Assembly (NCBI RefSeq): GCF_932526225.1
Contig: NC_064045.1
Location: 7,324,498-7,388,497, forward strand
DNA length: 64,000 bases
From: Nematostella vectensis
Taxonomy: Eukaryota; Cnidaria; Anthozoa; Actiniaria; Edwardsiidae
Direction of reading: 5' to 3'
This document shows positions 26,441-37,975 of the stretch, piece by piece. The position numbers and the translations under genes are program-made. Every line of letters starts with the position of its first letter. The stretch's first letter is position 1. The notes under the pieces are model-generated. The model was given only the letters and a program-made list of their open reading frames with translations. It had not been told where the DNA came from and did not search any database.

Positions 26441-29400
26441 GGATGATGTGTAAGTTAAATAACAAGCAAAAGTGTACATGTCTTATAGTGCTGGGTCAAC
26501 TTCTCTTGGAAATATGTTACTTTATATCCTAAGATGCCTTTTGAAAAGGGTCAATAAAGTGGAACCTTGATTTAACGAAGCCCTACTAAGTATAAAGTCC
26601 TTGGTATAACAAACAATCTCCTTCCTCCAGCCTGGTCAAAATTACAGAAAATGTATGGAACAGAACCTTGATATAACAAACCCTCGACATACTAAACAGA
26701 TTTCCCCAGTCCCTTGGCACTTCGTTAAATCAAGGTTTAATTGTACTGTTGAAAGGTGGAGCTAATTTTTAAAAAAATGGCTCTACAGAGACGGCTCTAT
26801 ATCTGTAAAATGGAAAGCAAGCATCCAAAATGAACACAGTTTTTTATCACCCTACTGTTCATAATAAATTGTAGGTTTCTGCACATTCCTCTGATGGACA
26901 CCGAAAGAGCATGGAGTCAAGCCATGGAGCTTAAGCTGTTAGCCAATACTGAGCCAAGAAAAAGATTCCATCTGATTCGACGGCTGCAGAAGGCTTCCAA
27001 ACATGCACAGGATCTTGAGAACTTGTGTGACGGGGACATGTGTGATGCAAGAACGAAACTAGAAGCCCAGGTGAGATATGGTTGCACTGTATTTCCAATA
27101 AAAAAATCATGTAGTTCTTTTCAACAGTAAACAGAAGCCTAGATCTTTTTTCAACTTTATTTAGTTAACAACATAAGTTACTACAATAAAATTCTTCACT
27201 CATATCATTTTATGACATGGGCAACTGCCCTAGAACGAATTGGCAAACTTTAGCCGTTACATTAACTGAGCTCAGCTGCTTGGGTGTTTCAGGTTATGGC
27301 CCCTCTTAAAGGGGCAGTGTCATGGTAAGAGCTTTGCAATAGCCCGGGCACAATGAATTTCATTCAAATTCTAATGTTGACTTACGAGCCTTTGGTACAT
27401 ACATGTGGGAGATTTAAATAAATACCACAAACTGTCAATAAACATAATTTTCAATAAAATATGTATAAAATGTCTATTAATTTAACAAGTCATTGACAGC
27501 TTAAAGTTCAACTGTTTGTAGACAATTAAAAGCCTACAGTAAACACTGACTGACAATGACATGCACAGTACTATGACACTGCCCAGACTACTGTCTGTTC
27601 AGTACATTACAGCATCTGCCTTCTCTCCTCAGACAGATTGTTTAATAGATCATGATGTACAGTACTGTAGTTCTGCTGTTTTTGATTTGCTATGGCTTAC
27701 CTGATAACTTTAATTTTAGGCTTATTCCTCCTACATGAAGGGAAGTGTAAGCTTTGAGTTACAAAACTGGAAAGAGGCTTTAGAGCTTTTTGGCCGATCT
27801 AGGTAAGACATACAGTACAGTAGTTCAGCATGACCAGTAAAAAAATGAGCAGCAAAACATGTGTAGAATGTTCTTCGACTTGAGTCATTTTCCCAAGGAA
27901 CACCTTCTTACTACTTTTCCATTCAATTCATTCAAAACATGCAGTTTTTCAATCAATTTTAAAGTTCTGTTTGGAGTAAGAAAGGGTGTTTTATACTGTA
28001 CACTACATTGGTGTACAGTATGTAAAGGACAATGCACATGGACAGAAGAAAACATTTCTACTGTATATCTCATTGTACTGTAACTTAAACTAATGATTCT
28101 TGTTAAAAACAAGAAGGTGAAATCTTAGCATACATTTTCTTCACCAGGACCATCTATGAGAGGCTAGCTGGAGCATTCTCTGAGGAGCAGCGAAATATGT
28201 ATCTACAACGGGTAGAGGAAATAACACCAAATATCCGCTACTGTGCATATAACCTCGGGGAGAGTGGCACAGACATTAATGATCTCATGCAGCTGAGGCA
28301 TTGTTCAGCAGGTGGTGTGCAGGACCCAGTACTTGCCGCCAAGATTGATGTAAGTAAAAGAATATGGAAAGGGTGTTGCTTCTGGACAAGGCCCCCTATT
28401 CCTATCTCTCCACAAATTTTATCTTTGTATGTAATATTTTTCTAATTCACTTTTTACAGGATAACCTCCATTACATATAATGGGCACCCTCTGAGCCAAA
28501 TAGTGTGTCTGTTACAATATACGTTTGGGGAGTTGAGGTTTTATCTATATACAGTTTTACTGACAACACATTTTTAAGTGTGTAAGGTAGAGCGTTCTGT
28601 CAACAAAAAGTTGACATATTATTACAATGATCACAGGAAGTTCTAGCTCAGACCCGCGAGAAAGAAGCTGGTGCCATGACAGAGGTTGTGTGGTGCAATC
28701 GCACAATCCCAGTGAGGAATGAGAAGGTGCGGGGCTTTATACTCCATGCCCAACAGATGGCTAGAGAGCTTGACCGGGCAGAGGACCTTGACGGGCGCAT
28801 GGAGCTGTATGAGGACTTACTTTTAGAGTGCAAGGATGCTTTGCAAGCAATAAAGGATGACCTCAAAGGAGATCTGGTCAGTGAAGAGCTTAAAGTACAT
28901 GTATAGATGGTTAACAATTTGAAACAAAGGGGAATATGTTGAGAGAAGAGCTTGTTTTAAGCTTTTAGATAATTTTACTACTGTAGGGAAATGAATTAAA
29001 TCAACACAACATTGATAGAAGTGGTTTAATATTTTATTCTTCTGTGAAAACAGAGTAGTTTTGCTGACATTTCAAATGTTAGCCCTTCATCACTCTGACG
29101 AAGAGCTAATGCTTGAAACATTAGCAAAAGTATTTCAACCTGGTATTAATTGATTTATTTCCCTGATTCATGCCTACTGTAGTTATTCTACAGCTTGTCT
29201 TGTAGTTTCCTCCTGTACTGTAGCTCTTATTATATATACAGTACAATACTGTACATACTTGTATAGTATTGTACTGTAGCTATTCCTGTAGCTAGGCTGT
29301 AATACAGACAACATTGGCACTCTTTTATCCTTTTATACTGTAGACTGTATGTATTCCCCAATATTGACTCCAAGTTCTTACTGGACATTCCTACATATTG

Positions 29401-32400
29401 ACACAACCCTTCACCCCCAGTCTACAGGTAAAAACAGGTCACAGAAGACAGAAGCACAAGTTGCCAACCTTCAGTTTCTTCACACTTACGTTACTTACCT
29501 CAAGTTGACCAAGACAATAGAACGCTACCTTCTGCTTGCGGAATCCATGAAGAACCAGCTACCGGCTAACCTGCAGGACACTGCAAACGGGTCAGAGCCT
29601 CTTCCAAACAAGAAGCTGACAAAGCCTGAAGACATGGTCAGGATTTATGACATTATACTACAGGTGAGAGAATTCTTACCCCCTTAATCTAGATTAAATA
29701 AATTGACATAAATATTTCTCAAGGTTTTTTGTACATGATTGAAGTTGTACACAATGCGGAAAGTTCCATCTTAACTTACATTGTTCCTGGTCACCACAGC
29801 CTTTAATTGCTAGCCAATGATACTAGTTCCATTACAACTTTATTTAGAACTTATCAGACATGAGTGAGCTCCACAGTGTGGAAGACGATCTGGAACTCAC
29901 TAAAGAGATTGCTGCTCAGACATTAGAATACAAGGCGTACAGGTGAGCATTTTGAACATTAACAGTGCATCCTATGGTCTTCAACCATATTGTTCTGCTC
30001 TCTCTATATACTGTAGAGCTCCTATGTACATCTAATTGAATTAAACAACTTGTATTTTAGCCTTCTGGCAAACACCTATTCAAATACCTTTGCCAGGTTA
30101 TCTCGAATGTTGAGTGGTTAGTGTGTTTGCATTTCGTGCTATCTACAATAACAAAATGGCAATTGACAGAGCCACCTAAAGAAAACACCCAATGGATCAA
30201 ATTGTTGAGATATTTTTGCTTTTCAATACTTTTTACTGCTGTATAAAAATGACCTGAATGCACTAAGAATTTAATAAATGTCTATGGGTTACCACGATTG
30301 AAAGTTACATACATCCTAAATGTTGACAAAGTAATTTGTGGTTAAGATGTTTTTTAGATGTTTTTATTTTATTTTTGAATCAATTCTTGTGTATTACAGA
30401 TGTTTTTACATTGCACACTCATATCTCTTGGCCAAGAAATGGCGTGAGGCTGCTGTGTTGTATGATCGTGTGACAAGTCATGCAAATTCTGCCATCAGTC
30501 ACTTTAGAGAGTGCCAGAACTTCCAATCACAAGTGAGTATACAGTGTATTTTGTGTGAATTCTTTCTTTGATAGAAATAATTGACATTTGACAGATAGCC
30601 TTCATTTACAGATATATGTTATTACACCTGGCAGTTTTCATGGTTATGATGGTGGAGATAATGGCGGTGGGATGATGGTGATGGAATAGTGATGATGATG
30701 TTTATAGTGGCATTGGGATAATGATGATGATGATGGTGGTAGTATGATGATGATGATGATGGTAGTGGGATGATTGTGGTGGGTTGATGGTGATGATAAT
30801 GATAATAGTTATTATGATGGCTTTATTGTTGATGGTGATAGTGGTGATAAAAATGCTTGTGATTCTGGTGGTGGTACAGTAACAATGATGATTATGATGA
30901 CTGTAAACACGTTGATGATGACTATAGTTGACTATTATAATGATGATGATGGTGGTGGTAATGATTATAATAATGATGATGATGATGGCTGTGGTGATTA
31001 TACAGTAGTTATGATGACAGTGATGATAAGGATGTTGATGATGATGATTATAAAGGAGAAGGAGGACACGATGATGATGGTGATGATGTTGTTGTGATAT
31101 AATGATGATGATGGCAGTGATGGTTATGATTATAATGATGACTATGGCAATGATAATTGCCTCTTGGCACTAACACTAAAGATGTTAATACTTTTAAGAA
31201 GAGAGAGGAGCTTGAATATGAGTAAGGGGGAGGACTATGAGATAACGTTCAGCTTTCTCACTCAACAGCAGCAGGCATCCCGACTACAAGATCTGGCATC
31301 GTTGTCACGTGGCTCAAAGTGCTCTGCGCATGCTTCGAGTATTCTTGGTGGGTATATATGTGAACAAGAACATTATATGATATTTTCACCTACGAGAATA
31401 AGGAAATAACCACATACCTTTATTAGCTCAAAGCTAATTTAGACTAATAGTTATATATAAATAAGTAGAAGAATAACATGTTTTATATTAAGTAAAAGAT
31501 AAATATTTCTTGTAGAAGGTTGTTCATTTTTCTGTCTTTCCCCTTCCTTTGTTTTGCTTTGTCTGACAGGCCACAATAAGCGAATCAATAACACTATATG
31601 GTATTTATTTGAATGGTATTGACTCTTTCAGATAGTGAAGAGATCACGGACAAGCTGGCAAGTGCTACCATCGAAGACAAGGTTTGTTGCACTAGGAATT
31701 GTTGGGGGAAGCCTACAGTACATAGGTAGCGCAGTCGGCAGAGCTTTATTCTGTACAAGTGCCTGTGCCTCTCACCACAGGGTTCTGGGTTCGATTCGAG
31801 TTGAGTAAGTTAGTCTCGCCTTTGCTCCGAGGGTTTTTCTCCGTGTTCAACGGTTTTTCTCCCTCCACAAAACCAACAATTTCGATCTTAGCTGTGATCC
31901 GTGGTCAGACATGAGTTGTATGGCGGCTGCCTGAGGCGCCTTCCTATGCCTTAGATCTTATTAATTCAGCTTGCGAATCCTCTTCTACCTGATTTACTTC
32001 ACGTAATAACTACACAAACCCGACATGGAAACGTTTGACGTTCTGTCACATTTGGGGACGTGGGGAATTTTTATATATGCATTATTTTCGGCGGTAAACT
32101 TGACATGGGAGGAGGGGCTATGCTATAAAGTTTCAATTTGATTGTTGAAGAAAAGCAATGAAAAGTGCATACTAGTTTACAAGGCGTAGTCGCTGCTACC
32201 ATCTCTGTCGGCCCATACTAACCCCTGTTCACCTCTTTGTCAGACGTTAGCGGAGCGTCTAGACGTATATCACGTCGACCAATCACTGGTCAGCAAGAAA
32301 CCCCACGTGACCACTTTCCCGCCAGACTTCCAACCAGTGCCGTGCAAACCGCTGTTTTTCGACCTTGCCCTGAACCACGTGGAGTTCCCCTCCCTCGCCG

Positions 32401-32474
32401 AACGCGTGGAGACCAAGAAAGCTGCTGGGATCACTGGTTATTTCAAGGGGTGGCTTTGGGGAGGTGGAAATTAG
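24977..32474 (+). CDS. SRP68: signal recognition particle subunit SRP68, 13 exons, complete
   Basis: SRP68 binds the SRP RNA and, as a heterodimer with SRP72, forms part of the S domain of the cytosolic particle that delivers ribosomes making secretory proteins to the ER. Exons by splice signals and phase: 24977-25085, 25880-25946, 26110-26223, 26875-27070, 27720-27802, 28148-28349, 28637-28876, 29421-29663, 29848-29942, 30400-30532, 31269-31347, 31632-31681, 32244-32474. They total 1,842 nt, a 613-residue protein, close to the roughly 627 of the human protein. Every intron is GT..AG. Hallmarks in order: QHGLRHGDYQRYR and ARRLRRLYKTL (N-terminal RNA-binding region), ERAW, NTEPRKRFHLIRRL, TKLEAQ, ITPNIRYCAYNLG, the LQFLHTYVTYLKL helix, YDIILQ, KWREAAVLYDRV and, near the end, VPCKPLFFDLALNHVEFP before a Gly/Trp-rich tail. 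The start ATG sits in an aagATGG context. The acceptors of exons 8 and 11 each have nearby in-frame alternatives. Confidence 0.96.
26401..26442. repeat. (TG)n/(G)n microsatellite in SRP68 intron 3
   Basis: A run of TG dinucleotides passes into about 20 G residues inside the third SRP68 intron. Confidence 0.9.
26555..26748. mobile_element. pogo/Tigger-like MITE in SRP68 intron 3
   Basis: The left end carries aaccttgatttaacgaag and the right end the inverted form cttcgttaaatcaaggttt, with related gtgg/gtac outer bases. A second inverted block (cttgatataacaaaccctcg) lies inside. The 'aacct-gattta-acga' style of terminus resembles pogo/Tigger-group elements. About 190 bp, non-coding. Confidence 0.7.
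29059..29128. repeat. 70-bp imperfect palindrome in SRP68 intron 7
   Basis: Two halves, ttttgctgacatttcaaatg and its near reverse complement ending cattagcaaaa, are separated by cttcatcactctgacgaag. Each half is itself a small hairpin. The motif gacgaag-gctaa-gaaac resembles a dispersed repeat common in invertebrate genomes. I see no gene function for it. Confidence 0.65.
30640..31160. repeat. GAT/GGT-rich degenerate trinucleotide tract in SRP68 intron 10
   Basis: About 520 bp dominated by gatgat, ggtgat and ataatg words fills most of intron 10. The open frame 30,774-31,097 is a translation of this tract and not a gene. Confidence 0.9.
31721..31975 (+). mobile_element. tRNA-derived SINE in SRP68 intron 12
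   Basis: The head has a tRNA-like A box (ggtagcgcagtcggcagagc at 31,726) and a B box (ggttctgggttcgattcgag at 31,781), the internal RNA polymerase III promoter. The downstream body includes tttgctccgagggtttttctcc and ccctccacaaaaccaac, a core found in SINEs of cnidarians and other invertebrates. It lacks an intact tRNA fold, so it is a retroposed SINE and not a tRNA gene. It has the same orientation as SRP68. Confidence 0.8.
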
Positions 32475-32509
32475 GTTGAATCAATATAATACAACGGTTA
32501 AAGTTTTAA

Positions 32510-32650
32510 GGGTAAGTTCAAACGTCGTATTATCCATGAGCCGTATTCAATGCAGATGCATGCAAATGAATCAAGTCTATTGTTTCATTTTGATTTGCAT
32601 GTATTTGCATTGAATACGGCTCATGGATAATACGACGTTAGAACTTAGCC
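32510..32650. mobile_element. PIF/Harbinger-like MITE, 141 bp
   Basis: The termini gggtaagttc and gaacttagcc are inverted, and pairing runs about 45 bp inward through cgtcgtattatccatgagcc and gtattcaatgca. TAA lies on both sides (32,507-32,509 and 32,651-32,653). A 3-bp TAA target duplication and GG-starting ends are typical of PIF/Harbinger. It lies only 36 bp downstream of the SRP68 stop codon, probably within the 3' UTR. Confidence 0.85.
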
Positions 32651-32829
32651 TAAGGAATCCTCGTCTTATTAGCGTGTGTTATTGCTGACAGCCCGTGGAT
32701 CATTAGCTGGAAGTGCTTGGCACGCCTACACTGACAACTATTTCAGAGAGTTCCTTAGAACTTTGAGCAAGCAAAGGCCAAAAATCGTGTACTGTACCAA
32801 CGTCATTTTTGTGGTGATCAGTATAGACT

Positions 32830-33160
32830 AAGGAGTCGTCTACACTAACACGGATTCAAAAATATACGGATTCGCCGTAAACGCGTTACTTAATTCGCGT
32901 CCATACTATCGTTTTCGCTCGGATCCAGCCGTCCACACTAACACGGAGTTAACCATGCGACGCGCGCTACCGTGGCCACCAATACAAAGTTAACCATGCG
33001 ACGCTACCGTGACCACCAATACAAAGTTTACCATGCGACGCCCGCTACCGTGACCACCAATACAACGTTCATCGTGCGACGCGCGCTACCGTGACCACCA
33101 ATACAACGTTCATCGTGCGACGCGCGCTACCGTGACCAGCAATACAAACATGCAAGAATC
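32830..33160. mobile_element. probable MITE remnant with a 43-bp tandem repeat
   Basis: The segment opens with gtctacactaacacggattc, repeated in variant form near 32,930 (gtccacactaacacggagtt). From about 32,953 to 33,147 a unit of about 43 bp, containing gctaccgtgaccaccaataca, is repeated about five times. The 'ctacactaacacgg' word is common in dispersed animal repeats. Outer boundaries are not clear. Confidence 0.6.
32953..33147. repeat. 43-bp tandem repeat, about five units
   Basis: Units share accatgcgacg or atcgtgcgacg, then cgctaccgtgaccaccaatac. The last two units are nearly identical, indicating recent unequal exchange or slippage. Confidence 0.88.
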
Positions 33161-33665
33161 TGACTTTTTATTGACCCGAACTTCGTAACTAGGCTGAGTT
33201 CATCCTGCTTTTGTCTACACTAAAGCATTTCTTTGCCTAGCTAGTTCGGTAGTGAAGTCCCTGTCAATCAGATAGTAACATTCTCCCATCCTAATTGGTT
33301 CTTATTGGATTACTTTACAAATCTGTCAAGGTGGCCAGGAGCTTTGCATACCGACTGACATTGAATTGTGAAATTATCAATCAACTAATTGAGGCCAAGA
33401 GACTTGTAATCATATCTTATGAAATCATTAAAATATTCCTTGAAATGGAAAAGCTCATTAACACGACAGGCAGAGATTTTGTATTGAGCATGCGCTTAAC
33501 CACTGGCCATTTGTCATAAATCACCGGCGCGTAGAGTCTACAATGATTGCGATAAACTTATTTGAAATTCATATTTACAGCCCCTTATATTTCTCTAGTG
33601 CTTATCAATAACAAAAAGTATATTATATTTGGAGAAAAGCAATAATAGCAATGATATAGATCCTA

Positions 33666-34200
33666 AAGTTAAGAAACATTACAGGAACTATAAAGCCAGG
33701 GCCATTGTTTTGATTAAGTTGTTACCCTTATTTAAATAAGCATGACAGGCTATCATCAAAAGCAAAAATATCGAATTCGGGGATATTTTACAGCTGTTTT
33801 ATTCTACACCTAACTAGCATTTATCTCCTCTATGTCTTTACTTAATTGTGTTCACGATACATCCTCGAGGAATCCTGAAGAAAAAAGAAAAAGAAAAAAA
33901 CAACTTAATCAAAACAATGGCCCTGGCCCTGGCTTTATAGTTCCTGTAATGTTTCTTAACAAAGTTAACAAAGTTAAGAAACATTACAGGAACTATAAAG
34001 CCAAGGGGCCAGGGCCATTGTTTTGATTAAGTCGTTACCCTTATTTAAATAAGCATGACAGGCTATCATCAAAAGCAAAAATATCGAATTTGGGGATATT
34101 TTACAGCTGTTTTATTCTACACCTAACTAGCATTTATCTCCTCTATGTCTCAACTTAATTGTGTTCACGATACATCCTCGAGGAATCCTGAAGAAAAAAG
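33666..34200. repeat. 230-bp direct duplication with an inverted piece between the copies
   Basis: The block beginning agttaagaaacattacagg and ending ggaatcctgaagaaaaaag occurs at about 33,666-33,897 and again at 33,971-34,200 with few differences. Between them, 33,902-33,960 is the reverse complement of the first 60 bp of the block. The order is therefore forward copy, inverted head, forward copy. This suggests a transposon end plus local rearrangement. No gene is involved. Confidence 0.9.
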
Positions 34201-35590
34201 TGAGATCACGGCCCCCATTCAAATATGCAAATTGATATTCTAGTACAACTAAACTGAGTACTAAAAATGTTTTTTTACGGAGAGAGCCAATTTTGAGAGG
34301 GTCCAGAATACTCTGGATGAATACTAGATACTTAATATTTTCTGATCTGTAGGATATTTGACCGGTACAACGACTAGCTTTTCCGAAAAAGAAAAAAATA
34401 TCGCACCAAACGCATCGTTTATTTATTACATTTTGTTTACAAAATTATTATATTTCCAATTGTACGATTGCCAACCTCTTAGTACTGAATGGAGCAGGGA
34501 CCCTTGGTTAACAACTACTGAAAAGGCAGTGCCAATTGCTAACGAGATCAGTATAAGAATAATATTTCTAGCCAGACTAATCAGTCATTTTGCAAACCCA
34601 CCTCCTAAGGATGCCTAATTTCAGCTTGAGCGCCAATTTTGGTAAACTTTCTTGATACATGAATGAGATAACTAAGCTTTGCATCTAATACTTCTATTCT
34701 CAGACCGTCGGTACATCGCCTGTGGAACTGAAACAACGACCTCCAAATTTTACCTTTTTGTACATATGAGTAATTTGATCAAATTTAAGTCTTAATTTAA
34801 TTACTAATTTGTTGCACTATTGGTTAAGCAATGCATTAATAGTGATTAATAAATACAGCAGCTACCGTTTTTGCTTACCATTTGAACAGAGATACCCGCG
34901 ATGTCTAGTTATTCAGTAAGTAAGACACGTGTACTGAAATATCGCCGCCATTTTAATAGCACAACCTCAAACAACATGTTCTCCGTTCACATTTTAATCC
35001 GTATTTATGCACCAACATGGCGCACAAAAACATAACATAAGCAATATTCAATAACTCATAAAGCCTGCAGTACTCTCTCGAGAAAGAATTCAATCATCTG
35101 ATATCATATTTAGCGTTCAAACGGTGGACATTTTTACGTTAAAATCGTAAACATTCGAAACACGAACAATGCAAAGTATGATAATGAAGCTCGCATCTAG
35201 GGGCCTGGAGCATGCGCAAGGCATACTCTCTGCATGTTCATTAACACTAGGTTCATGTTTTTCAATAGCACTTAGATAGGTGGTGACACAGTTGGATATC
35301 CCTTCTTATCTAGACTCGTCCCCAGGCTTCTTCTTTGTCACCACTTTTTCGTAGGCCCCATGATGCAACGAGATCATATTTTAGTTTCAACATATGTTTA
35401 GGCAGCAAATCAATAATGACGTCACTAACAAGAGCCGCGCAGCGAAAAGAAGCCTGGTAATGAGGCTTCTCCTTTTTCATGAATCACATTTAGAGTTCGG
35501 AATTTTACTTATAGACCACTTATCTCGCAAACCCCAACATCTCAGATCTTCTCACACATTTTCAGTAATCCAGTTCCCCTCCTCGACTCT
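34201..35590. other. no recognisable gene
   Basis: I see no exon with family resemblance and no terminal-repeat structure here. Confidence 0.4.
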
Positions 35591-35594
35591 TAAA

Positions 35595-35743
35595 GGCCGA
35601 TTTAGACGGCACGATTTAGTCGTATGCGACCTGTTTACGACATATCTTAACCCTGAATTACACACTACGACATTGGTAATCTAGCTTAGTAGCGGAATTG
35701 TAGAAGTATCGCATACATCTTAGTCGTGCTGTCTAAATTAGCC
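35595..35743. mobile_element. MITE, about 149 bp
   Basis: The left end ggccgatttagacggcacga, continuing ttagtcgtatgcg, pairs with the right end cgcatacatcttagtcgtgc, continuing tgtctaaattagcc. There is no coding capacity and no certain target duplication. The GG start resembles PIF/Harbinger-type ends. Confidence 0.8.
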
Positions 35744-35745
35744 GG

Positions 35746-35917
35746 GCGCGTTTTTTTTTTCTTTGGAATTGGAATGGTTGGTACAGAATGGTATTCGGGT
35801 CATTCTGCCACACATAGCAGAATGGGTAGAATAGAATGGGAACGCGGAATAAACGAACGCGCGCTTTTTTTTATTCTAATCATTCTCATTCCGGAATCAC
35901 GAGTAAAAAAAACGCGC
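35746..35917. mobile_element. second MITE abutting the first
   Basis: The left end gcgcg plus a T-run, followed by ggaattggaatgg, is inverted at the right (ccattct/cattctcattccggaat, then an A-run and cgcgc). It starts 3 bp after the previous element ends, suggesting sequential insertion. Confidence 0.6.
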
Positions 35918-36347
35918 TTTAATAAACTCGCGCCTTAATAAACTCTCACAATGCGAGCCCGCGCCTCTTGCGCTATATCTCTCGTAATCCAAATACTTTG
36001 GAAGCGAGGCGTGTTTCGAGCTGACGGGAATTAGCTATGCAGGGTTATTTCCGAGGGCTGGAGAATGGAGGGGGGGGTGGGGGGTAAAGATAGTAGCTAC
36101 GTTTCAAATCTGATGCAGTCAAAATGACGGTCCATATACCTGATTTTTATTGGGCAGCAGCGTTTGATCAAAAGCGCATTTCAACATGAACAATTCCAAG
36201 CAATGCTCTTTACAAGCGAACTACTGTTCTCTCCACATTTTCCAGAGAATTCTTGAACCGCCGCATTTTATTGAGTTTCCTGTGAACCGCTGATTAGTAC
36301 TGCTGGCGCATTCTTTCTCGTCGCGCTCGTGATCTCGTGAGTTTTAC

Positions 36348-36608
36348 CTACTGAAGGGCTGATCTATTTTCCCTTCTCGCGTCCATAAAGCGCTTTAAAA
36401 GCCATTCCTCTTCGACATTGTCCTCGAGTCTTTTACCCAATTTTCTGTAGAGCCACTCCTTTAAGAAATTTTCACGGTTTTCACCCAATGTATTTTCAAA
36501 GGCTAATTTAGTTTGCTTTAGTGTTTGAAAAGCGCCGTAAAGCCACTCTTTTTGGATTGATTTTTTTCTAGCCACTGGATTTTTAGAAGTTAACGGTTTT
36601 CGTATATC
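36348..36608 (-). other. unrecognised open frame with EWLY repeats, possible exon fragment
   Basis: A minus-strand frame stays open for about 85 codons to a stop at 36,348. It has no clear Met; the open end is bounded by an in-frame stop upstream. The product is charged and mostly helical in character, with three internal copies of an EWL(Y/L) motif (QKEWLYGAF, LKEWLYRKL, EEEWLLKRF). I know no family with this pattern. It directly follows, in the minus direction, a long tandem array with similarly Lys/Arg-rich translations, so it may be part of a repeat-born frame and not a gene. Confidence 0.25.
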
Positions 36609-36654
36609 AATTTACATCTCTTCATTACGCTATCCGTTTTTTTTAGATCGTTTG

Positions 36655-37765
36655 GATCCAGGCTTTTCGGCGCTGATGTTATTTTCCCCGTTACGGCTTC
36701 ATTAAGTGCTGTTTTTTGCCTTTCCAGTTCTTACTGTTTTTTCGCCACTGATGTCTTTTCACCGTACTGACAGTTATATTTGACGCTGATGTTTGCCTTC
36801 CCGTAAGCGTTTTTTTTTCGGCGCTGATGTTATTTTCCCAGCTTTGACGGCTATATTTGACGCTGGTATAAATCGGCCTTTCTCGTTCTAACGGGTTTTT
36901 CGGCGCTGATGTTATTTTTCCAATTCTGACGGCTTCATTTGATGCTGATGTTTGCCTTTCCAGTTCTTACGATTTATTCGGCGCTGATGTTATTTTTCCC
37001 GTTCTGGCTACTATATTTGACACTGTTTGCCTCTCCGTTCTAAAGGCTTATTCGGCGCTGATGTTATTTTCCCCTTTAAAACGGGTATATGTTTGCCATT
37101 ATAACAGGTTTTTCGTCGTTGATGTAATTTTTTCCCGTTCTGACTGCTATATTTGACGCCGATGTTCCCCTTTACCGTTGTAACGGGTTTATTCGGCACT
37201 GATGCTACTTTCCCGTTCTTGCGGTTTATTTTGGCTGATGTTATTTTTCCCTTTTTAACGTTTACTTGAAACTGATGTTTGCCTTCCCCGTTCTTGCGGT
37301 ATATTTGCCGCTGTTGTTTTCTCCCCGTTCTGACGGTTATTATTTGACGCATATGTTTGCCTTTACCTTTTTAGCGGTTTATTCCGGGCTGAAACGGCTG
37401 TTTGGAGCTGATTTTTGCTTTTCCCTTTCTGTTTATTCGATGCTGTGTTTTTTTCCTCCATTTGACAACTATATTTGACGCTGATTTTTCCCGTTCTTAC
37501 ATTCTTTTCGCCGCTGGTGTTTCCCGTGTTTTGACGGCTAAATTTAGATTTTTACTTTCCGACTCCAACGGTTCATTTTTGGATTATATTGTTTTTTTCG
37601 TTCTGACGGCTTTATTTGACACTGATGTTTGCCACTCCTGTTCTAACGGTTTATTCGCCGCTGTTGTTTTTACCCATTTCTCGCGGCTATATATGACTCT
37701 AATATTTGCCTTTCCTGTTCTAAGGCCTTTTATGGGCACTGATGTTTGCTTTACCCGTCTAGTTG
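36655..37765. repeat. about 1.1-kb tandem array, 38-bp monomer alternating as a 77-bp dimer
   Basis: A core gctgatgtt recurs at 36,748, 36,785, 36,824, 36,862, 36,905, 36,944 and 36,982, spacings of 37 to 43 bp, and continues less regularly to about 37,745. Two monomer types alternate: one with ttcggcgctgatgttatttt and one with tttgacgctgatgtttgcct. Both are followed by a cccgttctaacgg-like block. On the minus strand the array reads as Lys/Asn-rich peptides such as GKITSAPNKP (frame 37,011-37,352). Neither 38 nor 77 is a multiple of three, which argues against selection for a protein. Confidence 0.88.
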
Positions 37766-37799
37766 TTTTTGTTTTACCCGAATACTATACAACACTTTG

Positions 37800-37975
37800 A
37801 AAACACTAGATCCGCCATTGTGGTGCGCCCGTCGTTGCGGTTAGATGATATATCCGCCTTTGCGCTGAAAACGCCTTTGCGGCCGTATTCACCATTGCGG
37901 TGATAGTATAAACACCACTGCGGGTGCAATATAAAATCGCCATTGCTGCTATGGTTAATATACACGGATTAAATC
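37800..37975. repeat. degenerate short tandem repeat (cgccattgcgg units)
   Basis: Words of the form ccgccattgtgg, cgcctttgcgg, ccattgcggtg and cgccattgctgc recur at about 30-40 bp with intervening tatataa-like bases. The array follows directly on the larger 38/77-bp array but has a different unit. Confidence 0.6.

Noticed and set aside
29085-29125. Hammerhead ribozyme (ctgacga...gaaac)
   Set aside because: The core words are present, but the segment between them does not form a proper stem II and the gaaac sits in a simple hairpin loop.
30774-31097. Asp/Met-rich protein
   Set aside because: Falls in a GAT/GGT-rich intronic tract of SRP68.
31721-31800. Functional tRNA gene
   Set aside because: A and B boxes are present, but the acceptor and anticodon stems do not fold. 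The downstream body marks it as a SINE.
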